Origin: Zantedeschia hybrid cultivar
Taxonomy: Eukaryota > Streptophyta > Magnoliopsida > Alismatales > Araceae
DNA: 64,000 nucleotides
NCBI GenBank assembly: GCA_030544215.1
Contig: JARZZO010000013.1
Span: 27,821,229 to 27,885,228 of the forward strand
Direction: 5' to 3'
Numbering within the stretch: position 1 is the first letter of the stretch; every line of letters starts with the position of its first letter. Shown here in pieces: positions 12,150-24,191 of the stretch. The notes under the pieces are model-generated. The model was not told the DNA's origin. It did not search any database and was given only the letters and a program-made list of their open reading frames with translations. The position numbers and the translations under genes are program-made.

Positions 12150-13731
12150 CAGATTAGGGGAAAATAGATCAGAGCAATCTACTTAGTGATGATCATGTTT
12201 GAAAATGAAGATCATAATTTAAAAATGAATGTGTAGTGGAATAAATGATCCCTAATGGAGTGGTCTGATCCATTTCCCAAAAAATGAAGTAGAGTTTCAA
12301 AGACACCAAGTTGCTAGCTGCACAAGTGCCTAGCCTAGCCTCTAGTGGTATTCATACGAGTCTTGGGTTATTGGATCATCCTCAATTCTCTAGAGGGATT
12401 ATCTTGACGCTCGGCTTTCCTTCATTTCTTTTAGGTGCTCGAGGCATGCAACGAGGAACCAATGATGAAGTGGAGAAGGTGATGCCTAAGGTTGGGTTAG
12501 CTAGAGCAGAAAGGAGAGAGAGAACGGAGGGGCAGCCAAGTCCTTGGAAACCCTAGAGTTTGGACAGGGTTTCCCTAAAGTTGTCATATATATTAATTGT
12601 GAAACGTTTTACATACATCCTTATAATTACTATACCGATTTAATTCCAATCGACTAGAACTTTATGTGCATGACCCTCTAGGCCTAGATGCTGATATAGT
12701 TTCGAGCCCATTAAGCCTAGTAGCATATTATCGACTTAATCTAAATTAACATAATAATTTAAAACTAATGAATTATTCAATTTCATACATCAAATGGTTA
12801 ATTCATTCATTTATTCATCACATTAATAAATCGATTCAACTTTCGGTCATGGAAGGTACCAAGCAACACCCATGATCCCAAAAAGCATAAGAGGCAAGCA
12901 ACCTGCTGAGGCATCTATACATCATTAGTTGCCGCATTGTTCTAGTCCTTTACTTACACAATGCCTCTAAGAGAACATAGGGCATGATTTGACGTACTAT
13001 CAAAACCTAATTTAATCGGCTAGGGAGGACTAAATACCCCTTAATTAGTATAATCATAGAACTCTTTTTTTTATGTACTTTCTAACCCCATCTATGGATT
13101 TCTTGGGTATCATTCTATAGAACATTCTCTCTTTAACATATACCAAAAGATAAAGATTCCTTGTTAACCACAGAATCACTTGTAAAGGTATTCCACTGAG
13201 TCCAAATCTATAATTAACTATCTAAGTGCATATTATTAAAGTCCTTTGAGTCAAGAACCAAGGTGCAACAGTTCGCAAACAAGTTATCTGTGGTGTCTTA
13301 AGTCTAAGGACTAATTGCACTACTTTGACAATATGCCTCAAGCTAGATATAATGACCATTTAGGGATTTGATATCAGATCAGTTCAGTGAACTCGTTCAC
13401 TAATGAGCACCAATATGTTTACCTTAGTGTCTCATCACAAGTGACTATGAGGCCAGTAATCCTCATCGCATGAGCAAGTATAATATGTACTAGTCATGCC
13501 TAATATATATACTCTTACAAGGAATAACTTAAGATATTATGTTTTTGAAGATGGTTGATCTTAATTATCATTGTCTCATCATAATTCAATTTCTTTGCAT
13601 ATATCCTAGAACTTCACTATGAAATGATAATTTGCATGACATAATGAAAAAGGACAATTATTATTAAAAAAATTAAACAAGAATGTATATAGATGTCAAG
13701 TGATTGGCTTGACGGACACCTATTTCTAACA
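12150..13731 (-). mobile_element. LTR H, diverged relative of G, F and J
   Basis: In minus orientation it starts at 13731 with TGTTAGAAATAGGTGTCC and continues TCAAGCCAATCACTTGAC, close to J. Interior blocks follow the same order as in F and J: a region on potassium-rich AT repeats, the TTAGGGTTTGATAGT-type block near 12990, the LTR middle with ACTCACTTG-type words, and a GC-richer end. The inner boundary near 12150 is not resolved and no target-site duplication was found. Confidence 0.5.
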
Positions 13732-14483
13732 ATTTGGCCATCGCAAACAAGGCCAAGGTCTACATTAATCATGAGCCTATACCATAGGGAAAGGATAATG
13801 CCTTTGAGAGCCACATGGGATCTCTTGCAGGCCATGGTCCACTATCAAGGTCAAGAATATACTTCTCTCAACCCCCACAATAGCAACAATCCATTTAGGC
13901 CATCTAAAAGATCCCTCTGATCCCCTAGGGACACCAGAAGGACAAACAAATAGACAATGCCTCCGCAAAGACTAGCCCACTACACATCGAGGATAAAGAC
14001 AAAGCTCCTTCTGACACACTGAGGGACTTGATTTAATCTCCTATACCTAATGATAAAAGGAGCCATAAAGATGTCTGCTAACTCGATACACACCTTGTCC
14101 TATTCGGCACATAGAGGGGCATGCATCATTATGTTAGGCGTACGCATGTGCAGTATAACAATATGGCATAGTAATAGGAGCAGTATATGGTGCCATGTCT
14201 ATCACCACTATATGGCCACGCTAGCCACCCACTCTGGGACCTTGTGAATATACAGACACCTACAATAGACGTGTATTCCTTATGCTTCCATCTATTGATA
14301 TTGCTAGATAGATACACCAGATGCACCTCCAAGAAAAAGGAACACAACACAGACACCTTGTCCATTCTAGAAGTCTAATAGTGTTCTCTTGCAAACCAAC
14401 CCAAGGCCCACTATTGACTTAAGTATGGATGTTTCTTCTCCGACAAGAGGATAGGGGCCCCGAACGCAATTCTGTACCATTTT
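13732..14483. other. Unassigned DNA before element A
   Basis: No gene or repeat recognised. A short open stretch on + at 13736-13920 has no known motif. The insertion site of element A lies at its right end in a TA-rich stretch. Confidence 0.4.
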
Positions 14484-14488
14484 ATATA
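14484..14488. repeat. Target-site duplication of element A, left copy
   Basis: ATATA directly before the TG of the 5' LTR. The same five bases follow the 3' LTR at 23415-23419. Confidence 0.85.
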
Positions 14489-16677
14489 TGTAAGGACTGA
14501 GGTTTCGGATCCGGTTATCGGGTCAGTCTTCGGGGTCGGATCCCGTAGTTTGGGCCCTGGTGGGGCTGAGACTTGGTTCTTGTTTCACATCGAGCCTGCT
14601 CGACGCGGTTTAAACGGCGTCCAGCAATGTAGACATGTTTTAAGCTGTGCCACGTGAGCTGGCCTTGGGGCGCAAGAGTACGGCCCCGGTCATATCGTCT
14701 AAATGGCGTCTTGGATGGACGACGCCATTTAGAGTACGACCCTGGCTTGTCAGTGTACAGCCCGATCTTGTCATCTGAATGATGTCGGACTTGCACGACG
14801 CTTTTTTTTCAGCTTCTGGTTGACCCCGCCGCGAACCCTCCCTCCTTTCCCTCATTCTTCCCTTCCTCTTCTCTCTCTTATCTTCCTCCGGCGAACCGAC
14901 GACCCCTTTTCCCCCTCCTTCCTTTCCTCTCTCCATTCCTCCTTTCCCTCCACTCCATTAACCTCCCAACTTCCTCCACTACCACCACCATCTCCTCCGC
15001 GGCGTTTTTCTCTCCGGACGGCGGCCGACGTCCCGGTGGAGTAATGGCATCCACGGCGGTACCGACGGCGGCATGTGGCAAGGCGGGTTGGCGGCTTGGA
15101 GCTAGGAGGAGTTCGAGTAACCGGTAAGGTGACGATTCCCGTTGGATTGTGTTCAAAAACCATGTTTTCCCGCTTTGGAGCATGTTTAGGGGTGTTCTTG
15201 GGGTGAAAACACTAATTGCATGAAACGAAAATTTGGGTGTTTTAATGGGTAATTAGGTTCTTCTCCTCCTTCTCCACTAAAAACGATTTTGGGGAGGAAA
15301 AACCACCCTATGGATAGGAAGATGGCGGTGGAAGAACCTGTCTGTGAGGGTTAAATGGCGTCAGGGGATAGTGACGCCTTTTAGAAAGGCGACACCCACC
15401 CACGACGCGATTTAGCCCAAATAACAGACCATGTCTCTGGACTGATGAGCGTTCAGGGACAGCGACGCCTTTCAAAAGGCGACTTGCATGGGTGACGCGT
15501 TTTAAGTAAAAATCACCTTGTAGCCTGTCTTTGCTTCTGTCGCTATAAGGCGACTAGGGAGAGCGACGCCTTTCAAAAGGCGGCCACATATGACGACGCG
15601 TTTTAGGCCATTTCCGAAGCCATATTTCACAGGAACCAGTTTAGGAGGCTTTAATGGCGTCGGCCTTGAGCGATGCGATTCAAGACAGAATCACATTAAT
15701 TCATGCTATTAACACATCTTCACACTGTCAGATAGTTTGGTTTATTGCATGCTTGAAATCGTACTCGAGGATGTGGATTTTTACGTGATCGGATCGCACT
15801 GTGTTGTGTTTCGTGCGACCGTGGACCTAGAGTGACAGTTGTAGCGCTTGCCACCATGTGTCGGTGTGGGAGAGATACAGCGTCGGTGTGGGAGTGGTGG
15901 GGTGACGCCTAGAGAGACGGTCACCTGGTGTACCCCGGGGTTAGCTAGTACCGGTGTAGGAGTGGTACCTGTGGAGTGTCACTCGTGCTGGGGGAAACAG
16001 AAACCACCTAGAGCCAGTTGGGCCAGAGTAGCTAGCGTGCTATCCGAGGGGTTACTGTTTGGTCTTAGTGAGTCGGTGTTTCCCGCGTTCGGCTGTGTGG
16101 TTGGCGTGTTTTGCTGAGACGCTAGTTGTAGGCTCCCTGGTAGAATGGTTTCAGAGTTGTGCATGTTACATTTCGAATGGATGTGTTTTATATCGAAATT
16201 TAGGAATTGCGTTACAGTTTTACTTGCTTATTCTGCCTATATCTGTGTTGCTGCACTTGTGGGTGTGTGAGTGGGCGGTGGGGATCGAATGATCCCTACT
16301 GAGTCTTTTCGTGGAGACTCACCCCTGCAGTTTTCAGGTGAGGGTTCCGGGCAGGCTTAGCGAGGAGAGTGCTGCTTTGGGTTGCGCGCCAGCAGCCGTT
16401 GTTCTGGGGTATGCCCCGACGTCGTTGTTATTTTATTTTCTGGCCTGTACGCTTAACTATTTCTTTTCAGTTGGAATATGTAATTATTTGCTGTGTCGAG
16501 TCGCATTGTAATAACTTTAATTCTTTCACCTCCTTTTTAAGTCAATGCGATGTGAATGTTTAGCTTAGTTTATTATTTATTTTCAGACTTATCTAGATCT
16601 TGGTTCGGCTCCAAATTAATGATTCGGTATCCATTTAGTAATCGGTTCCCCCGATTATAGGGTGGCGGTTCGTTACA
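14489..16677 (+). repeat. Element A 5' LTR
   Basis: 2189 bp, TGTAAGGACTGAGG...TTACA. It carries promoter and polyadenylation functions in an intact element. Besides a pyrimidine-rich stretch near 14820-14960 it holds a field of GACGC palindromes (15340-15690 and again near 14600-14770), for example GCGACGCCTTTCAAAAGGCG, present twice at 15462 and 15563. Open frames in it are by-products of this composition. Confidence 0.93.
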
Positions 16678-16679
16678 GT

Positions 16680-16691
16680 TGGTATCAGAGC
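16680..16691 (+). other. Primer binding site, initiator Met tRNA (element A)
   Basis: TGGTATCAGAGC, the exact complement of the 3' end of plant initiator methionine tRNA, starting two bases after the LTR. Confidence 0.95.
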
Positions 16692-16835
16692 ATTCGTTCT
16701 GGCAAATAAATGAATAACTAGGTTAAATAATGTAATTCCGGCAAATAATTTCATTATCCCGTACAGGCACGGCGGTAGTGTAGGTTTTAGGATTATAATT
16801 AGAACTTTTCGATTTTTGTGATTGTAGGCGATTAG

Positions 16836-19800
16836 ATGGCTACTAGGAAGATGATGCGAGTTATTAGAGAGCGGGGAGATGTCCCTAGTGGATCTGAGGC
16901 CGATAGGCTGTGTATGGAGCGTTTCATGGAGGCTATGATGGACACGATGGCTAGATACCATACCCGAGACCCTAGTGAGAGTTCCAGTACTCGGGGAGGG
17001 TCTTCAGCTACACTAGAGAAATTCTTGAAGCTGAGGCCGCCTCATTTCACCGGTCGTCCCGACCCTGATGTTCAGAGGGCCAAGGAGAGGGAATTTATGG
17101 AACTGACCCAAGGAAGCATGACAGTGCTTGAATACCAGACGATGTTTGTTTCACTTGGGAGGTTTGTGCCTTTTATCTCAGGAGACAAGGAGCGTTGTAC
17201 TGAGAGATTTGTGGATGGACTGAGGTCCACTCTGAGGAGTTTTGTGGCATCCCACTGTTGTACAGATTTGGCGTCGGTGGTTAGGTGTGCCGCGATAGTA
17301 GAGGCACAGCATGATCAGTCAGCCCGGGAGAGGGGACTGACTACTCAGGGGCCAGTTCGTGGCAGGGGAAAGACAACAGCAGCAGCAGCTCCTTCGTCCG
17401 GATCAGGATCGTCTTCACTCGGCTCCAGTTTCAGGAGATTCTTTCGAGGGAGTGGCAGTAGCAGCGGCAGCAACGGTAGTAGCAGACCCAGGCAGAGCCA
17501 GTAGAGTCAGTCAGTGTCCAGTGCTTAGCAGGAGGCAGCTCAGAGGCTTCCGGCAACCTGTCGGCATTGCGGTGGCACTCACAGTGGGACTCAGTGTCCT
17601 GCTTTTTCTGGGAGGTGTTACACTTGTGGCCAGCAAGGCCATTTGGCGAGGTATTGCCCGCAAGGGCATGGTCAGGGGCAGGGACCAGGTGATCAGAAGA
17701 AGCCGAGGACCCAGGGGAGAATTCTAGCTATCACCAGGAAGGAGGCTCGTGCATCCAACTTGGTGGAAGGTACACTTTCTGTCCTTGGGAACTCCGCGCA
17801 TGTGTTAATTGATTCAGGTGCTTCGCATTCTTTCATTTCTGAGCAGTTCATAGATATTCTTTTTGCACCCGTTGATGAGATATCTGATGGATTGATGGTA
17901 GAGGTTCCTTATAGAGATTTCATGTTGTCTTATAACTGTTTGAGTGGAGTTCCCTTGACCATTGAGGGTCATAAGTTGCCTGCCCAGTTAGTTGTGCTTG
18001 CCATTCGCGACTTTGATGTCATCCTGGGCATGGACTGGTTGGAGGCTTATTATGCCGAGGTGGACTGCCACAGGAAGAGGGTGCGTTTCTCTATTCCGGA
18101 CATCCCGACCTTCTACTTCCAAGGTATTAGGCTCTCTTCTCGAGGTATTCTTATTTCTACCTTTAAGGCCCAGAGGTTGCTTGCTGGTGGTTGTGAGGCC
18201 TTCCTTGCTTCTGTTGTTTTGGCTGATGTTAGTGGTAGTCCCAGTCCTTGGGAGGTGCCTGTAGTTTGTGACTTTGTAGATGTGTTTCCTGAGGAGTTGC
18301 CTGGCCTTCCTCCTCAGCGAGAGGTTGAGTTTACTATTGAGCTTGCACCAGGTACGGCGCCCCTGTCTAAGGACCCGTATCGGATGGCGCCAGCCAAACT
18401 CGTTGAGTTGAAGGCGCAGTTGCAGGAATTACTGGATAAGGGTTTCATTCGTCCCAGTACTTCTCCGTGGGGTGCTCTAGTTCTGTTTGTCAGGAAGAAG
18501 GATGGTTCTCTGAGGTTGTGTATTGATTATAGACAGCTGAACCAGGTGACGATAAAGAACAAGTACCCACTTCCGTGGATCGACGATCTGATGGATCAGT
18601 TGCAGTCTGCGAAGGTGTTTTCAAAGATTGACTTAAGATCAGGATATTATCAGATGAGGATCCGTGAGGTTGATGTTAGTAAGATGGCCTTTAGCACTCA
18701 GTATGGACATTATGAGTTTTTGGTTATGCCTTTTGGCTTGACCAATGCTCCGGCGGCTTTTATGGATTTAATGAATCGGGTCTTCAGGGCCTACCTGGAT
18801 CAATTTGTGGTGGTATTTGTAGATGATATTTTGGTATACCCTTCTTCTGAGGAAGAGCATGCCACACATCTTCAGGTGATATTGCAGGTTCTGAGAGAGC
18901 ACCAACTCTATGCCAAGTTTAGCAAGTGTGTATTCTAGCTAGACAAGGTGCACTTCCTACGGCATATCATTTCTGGTGAGGGCATTGCAGTGGATCCAGC
19001 CAAGATTGAGGCAGTAATGGATTGGAGCAGACCAACAACAGTAACTGAGATCAGGAGCTTCTTGGGATTAGCAGGATATTACTGATGGTTTGTCCAGGGT
19101 TTTTCTTGGATAGTGACCCCCTTGTCGAGGTTGACTCGTAAGGGAGTTCGTTTCGTGTGGACCGAGGAGTGTGAGCGGAGTTTCATTGAGTTGAAGACTC
19201 GCCTCACTTCGGCTCCAGTGTTGGTACTTCCATCAGGTTCCGGTGGATTTGTGGTTTATTCAGATGCATCACGTCGATGTTTGGGTGTGGTTCTGATGCA
19301 ACATGATAAGGTTGTGGCCTATGCTTCTAGGTAGTTGAAGAAGCATGAGGAGAACCATCCCACTCATGACTTATAGTTGGCAGCTGTGGTATTTGCACTG
19401 AAGATCTGGCGGCACTATTTGTGTGGAGAGAAATTCCAGGTTTTTACTGATCACAAGAGCCTGAAGTATGTATTCACGCAGAAGGATCTGAACTTGAGGC
19501 AGCGCAGGTGGATGGAATTTATCTAGGATTATGACCTCGACCTTTCCTATCATCCGGGCAAGGCTAATGTGGTGGCAGACACCTTGAGTCGGAAGACGGT
19601 TGTGTCATATCTCATGGTTCGAGAATGGAGGTTATTTGAGCAAGTTGTGGAATCTTCCTTTAGGGTTCCGTGAGAGGCTGATAGAGCCGTGTTGGCCAGC
19701 TTAACTGTGAGGCCAGCAGTGTACCATGCCGTAATTGAGGCTCAGAGGGCAGATGTAGAGTTACCGCAGATTCTCCAGAGACCAGAGGTGGAATTGTGGG

Positions 19801-21128
19801 ATGATGGTACAGTCAGGTTTAGAGGCAGACTCTATGTTTCGGCCAAGGAGGATGTGCGCAGGAGTGTCCTGGATGAGGCGCACCTTTCTAGATATGCAGT
19901 GCATCCCGGAATGACTAAGATGTATCATTGTTTGAGAAGGCACTTTTGGTGGCTTGGTATGAAGAAGGATATGGCTGACTATGTAGCAAGGTGCCTGACT
20001 TGTCAGCAGGTTAAGGCAGAACATCAGAGACCCGGAGGGTTGTTGCAGCCTTTGCCAATCCCGTAATGGAAATGGGAGCATGTGACTATGGACTTTGTGA
20101 TGGGATTACCTGTGTCCCCTGGCAGAAGAGACGCGATCTAGGTCATTATTGATCGATTGACCAAGTCGGCACACTTCCTGGCTATTAGGAAGGACTGGTC
20201 AGTCAGTAAGTTGGCTAAGCTGTTTGTGGATCGGATCATCTCTCTGCACGGGGTGCCCTTATCCATCGTGTCAGACCGGGATCCGATATTTACTTTTAGG
20301 TTCTGGAAGAGTTTTCAGAAGGCCTTGGGCACGCAGTTGGCCTTCAGCTCGGCCTATCATCCTGAGACTGATGGGCAGTCGAAGAGGACCATTCAGACTC
20401 TGGAGGATATGCTCAGGGCATGTTGCCTAGACTGGGGAGGTTCTTGGGAACAACACTTGTCTACAGTGGAGTTTGCTTACAACAATAGTTATCATTGTAG
20501 TATCGGCATGGCGCCTTATGAGGCATTGTACGGGCGGCCGTGTCGATCCCCTGTAAATTGGTCTGAGATTGGCGAGAAGTAGATAGCAGGACCAGAGTTG
20601 GTACAACAGTGTGCTGAGGTTGCCAGAGTGGTGCAGCAGAGATTGACGGCAGCTCAGAGTAGACATAAGAGTTATGCAGACATCCGTAGGAGACCGCTTG
20701 AGTTTGAGGTTGGGGACCACATGTTTCTCAGAGTCTCACCCTTCAAAGGTGTGATGAGATTCGGGAAGCAAGGGAAGCTGAGTCCGCGATATGTTGGGCC
20801 TTTTCCCACTCTTGCTCGAATCGGAGAAACGGCGTATCAGCTAGCCTTGCCGCCCAGTCTTGCAGGGGTGCACGATGTGTTCCATGTTTCTTTGCTGAGG
20901 AGATATGTTCAGGATCCATCTCATGTTTTAGATTTTTCATAATTGGAAGTCGCTGAGGAATTGTCCTTTCCAGAGTTTCCAGTACGTATTGAGGATCGCA
21001 GGGAACAGGTCCTTTGGAACAAGGTTATACCTCTGGTTAAGGTGATTTGGCAATATCGCTCCGGGGGCGAGGCAACCTGGGAGCGCGAGGATGAGAAGCG
21101 GGAGCAGTTTCCCTATCTATTCTCGTAA
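16836..21128 (+). pseudogene. gag-pol: Tekay/Del gag-pol polyprotein, decayed by stop codons
   Basis: One frame of 1431 codons with no frameshift but 12 internal stops (17502, 17526, 18936, 19083, 19332, 19374, 19524, 19671, 20064, 20139, 20580, 20940). Order: gag; zinc knuckle CX2CX4HX4C at 17616-17657; protease DSGA at 17811; reverse transcriptase with FVDD at 18816-18827; RNase H from about 19250; integrase HHCC zinc site about 19880-20010 and catalytic Asp at 20091 and 20274; chromodomain-like tail 20943-21128. The third catalytic residue of the DD35E site is Lys (AAG at 20382) instead of Glu. Gag seems to lack an internal piece: the LRPPHFTG block is followed almost at once by the REFMELTQG block, which lie well apart in the family. 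Most stops look like one transition from CAG, CGA or TGG. A dead copy. Confidence 0.93.
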
Positions 21129-21204
21129 GTTCTCTTGTGAGCTTGTATCTTTATGTTTCAACCTCGTTAATTGTAGCAGGCAATTTCGGGGACGAAATTC
21201 TTTT

Positions 21205-21217
21205 AAGGGGGGGAGAA
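21205..21217 (+). other. Polypurine tract (element A)
   Basis: AAGGGGGGGAGAA directly before the 3' LTR; primes second-strand synthesis. It follows the words GGGGACGAAATTC, usual in this lineage. Confidence 0.9.
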
Positions 21218-23414
21218 TGTAAGGACTGAGGTTTCGGATCCGGTTATCGAGTCAGTCTTTGGGGTCAGATCCCGTAGTTTGGGCCCTGGTGGGGTTGAGA
21301 CTTGGTTCTTGTTTCACGTCAAGCCTGTGAGACGCAGTTTAAACGGCGTCCAGTAATGTAGACGTGTTTTAGGTTGTGCCACGTGGGCTGGCCTTGGGGA
21401 ACGAGAGTACGGCCCCGGTCATATCGTCTGAATGGCGTCTTGGATGGACGACGCCATTTAGAGTACGACCCTGGCTTGTCAGTGTACGGCCCGGTCTTGT
21501 CATCTGAATGACGTTGGGCTTGCACGACGCGTTTTTTCCAGCTTCTGGTTGACCCCGCGAACCCTCCCTCCTTTCCCTCATTCTTCCCTTCCTCTTCTCT
21601 CTCTTCTGTTCCTCCGGCAAACCGACGGCCCCTTTTCCCCCTCCTTCCTTTCCTCTCTCCGTTCCTCCTCTCCGTCTACGCCATTAACCTCCCAACTTCC
21701 TCCACTACCACCACCATCTCCTCCGCGGCGTTTTTCTCTCCGGACGGCGGCCGACGTCCAGGTGGAGTAATGGCGTCCACGGCGGTACCGGCGGCGGCGT
21801 GTGGTAAGGCGGGTTGGTGGCTTGGAGCTAGGAGGAGTTCGAGTAACCGGTAGGGTGACGATTCCGTTGGATTGTGTTCAAAAACCATGTTGTCCCGCTT
21901 TGGAGCATGTTTAGGAGTGTTCTTGGGGTGAAAACACTAATTGCATGAAACGGGAATTTGGGTGTTTTAATGGGTAATTAGGTTCTTCTCCTCCTTCTCC
22001 ACATTTTTGTGTTTTTACACGATTTTGGGGAGGAAAAACCACCCTGTGGATAGGGAGATGGCGGGGGAAGAACCTGTCTGTGAGGGTTAAATGGCGTCGG
22101 GGGACATCGACGCCTCTTAGAAAGGCGGCTCCCACCCACGACGCGATTTAGCCCAAATAACAGACCCTGTCTCTGGACTGATGAGGGTCCAGGGACAGCG
22201 ACGCCTTTCAAAAGGCGACTTGCATGGGCGACGCGTTTCAAGTAAAAATCACCCCGTAGCCTATCTCTGCTTCTGTCGCTATCAGGCGACTGGGGACAGC
22301 GACGCCTTTCAAAAGGCGGCCACATATGACGACATGTTTTAGGCCTTTTCTGAGGCCAGATTTCACAGGAACCAGTTTAGGAGGCTTGAATGGCGTTGGC
22401 CTTGGGCGACGCGATTCAAGACAGAATCACATTAATTCATGCTATTAACACATCTTCACACTGTCAAATAGTTTGGTTAATTGCATACTTGAAATCGTAC
22501 TCGAGGATGCGGATTTTTACGTGATCGGATCGCACTGTGTTGTGTTTCGTGCGACCGTGGACCTAGAGTGACAGTTGTAGCGCTTGCCACCATGTGTCGG
22601 TGTGGGAGGGACACAGCGCCGGTGTGGGAGTGGTGGGGTGACGCCTAGAGAGAGGGTCACCTGGTGTACTCCGGGGTTAGCTAGTACCGGTGTAGGAGTG
22701 GTACCTGTGGAGTGTCACTCGTGCTGGGGGAAACAGAAACCACCTAGAGCCAGTTGGGCCGGAGTAGCTAGCGTGCTATCTGAGGGGTTACTGTTTGGTC
22801 TCAGTGAGTCGGTGTTTCCCGCGTTCGGCTGTGTGGTTGGCGTGTTTTGCCGAGACGCTGGTTGTAGGCTCCCTGGTAGAATGGTTTCAGAGTTGTGCAT
22901 GTTATATTTCGAATGGATGTGTTTTATATCGAAATTCAGGAATTACGTTACAGTTTTTCTTGCTTATTCTGCCTATATCTGTGTTGCTGCACTTGTGGGT
23001 GCGTGAGTGGACGGTGGGGATCGAAGGATCCCTACTGAGTCTTTTCGTGGAGACTCACCCTTGCGGTTTTCAGGTGAGGGTTCCAGGCAGGCTTAGCGTG
23101 GAGAGTACTGCTTTGGGTTGCGCGCCAGCAGCTGTTGTTCCGGGGTATGCCCCGACGTAGTTGTTATTTTATTTTCTGGCCTGTACGCTTAACTACTTCT
23201 TTTCAGTTGGAATATGTAATTATTTGCTGTGTCGAGTCGCATTGTAATAACTTTAATTTTTGCACTTTCTTTTTAATTCAATGCGATGTGAATGTTTAGT
23301 TTAGTTTATTATTTATTTTCCAGACTTATCTAGATCCTGGTTCGGCTCCAAATTAAGGATTCGGTACCTATTTAGTAATCGGTTCCCCCGATTATAGGGT
23401 GGCGGGTCGTTACA
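21218..23414 (+). repeat. Element A 3' LTR
   Basis: 2197 bp, TGTAAGGACTGAGG...TTACA, followed by ATATA. Same structure as the 5' LTR, with three palindromic sub-repeats near 22190-22330. The first 200 bases differ from the 5' LTR at roughly 18 sites, later parts less; most changes are transitions. Confidence 0.93.
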
Positions 23415-23677
23415 ATATATGACTGTGAGTTTATAATATGTGCTTTGTGATATGATATAGTACGATATGGACCTCTGCATATGCTAGGGATCGCATTGTA
23501 TGATATGTTGTTGACAAGCTTGATCCATAAGACATGCTCTAATTTGAATCATCCAACTATGATCACTTTTGTAAATCTATGTTATCCCTATAAATTTGAT
23601 ATAAGGTCATATTCATTTGACTTTTTGATCATATCATACCATATCTAAATATTCGATTAAGAATATGTTCGTTTGAT

Positions 23678-23802
23678 AAGATTTGACACATGTCTTGCTT
23701 TGTATAATTTCTTTTTTTATAAGATTTCACACATGACTTGCTTTGTATAGTTTCTTTCTTTAAATAAGATTTGACACATGACTTGCTTTGTATAATTTCT
23801 TA
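23678..23802. repeat. Short tandem repeat, three units of 43-45 bp
   Basis: AAGATTTGACACATG followed by CTTGCTTTGTATA and a T-rich linker starts at 23678, 23721 and 23766. It lies in otherwise unassigned AT-rich DNA (23420-24191) in which I recognise nothing else. Confidence 0.75.
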
Positions 23803-24191
23803 ACTATGATACTAAATTCAAATATAATTTGGTAAGAAACGATGGACTTATTTGATTGTTAGGATCTTGATTACTATTGCTTGGTTAGATATTTGTTTTC
23901 AGCTTAATAGATTGATGTAGTAGTTTATTTGAGAGAGATGATATAATTTGTTATTTGTTTAGCAAGTTGATAATTTTGAATATTTGCTTAGTTATTTCTT
24001 TTCCTAGAATCTGTATTACATTGTAGTATAAAATTATTTAGAATTTGAGGTGGTTATTGTATTTCTTGAATAATTACTTTGTAGCATGTCTTATCTCTCA
24101 TGCCTATTTATTTTGATGAGATTTTTCTTGATGTTGTATACTTAGAGTCTGATGTGAGTTGCTGTACTAAAGTAGATTTTAGGAGCATGGT

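Larger units (their letters stand above)
14489..23414 (+). mobile_element. Element A, full-length Tekay/Del chromovirus (Ty3/gypsy), inactive
   Basis: 8926 bp with two LTRs of 2189 and 2197 bp, tRNA-iMet primer site, gag-pol in one frame, polypurine tract and a perfect ATATA duplication. The order protease, reverse transcriptase, RNase H, integrase and a chromodomain-like tail (ending in a WEREDE block) marks a chromovirus; the long LTRs and the tail fit the Tekay/Del lineage. The LTRs differ at several percent of sites by eye, mostly transitions, so the insertion is much older than element C. The coding frame has 12 internal stops and a mutated integrase active site, so it cannot move by itself. 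Confidence 0.95.

Noticed and set aside
9059..13731. G and H as the two LTRs of one element
   Set aside because: They face the same way and are related, but the outer five bases differ (ATGTA, ATTTG), the LTRs are quite diverged, and no primer site or polypurine tract is visible in between.
14820..15183. Overlapping open frames in the Tekay LTR
   Set aside because: Pyrimidine-rich LTR sequence gives open frames on both strands; the same holds at 21549-21888 and 27001-27767.
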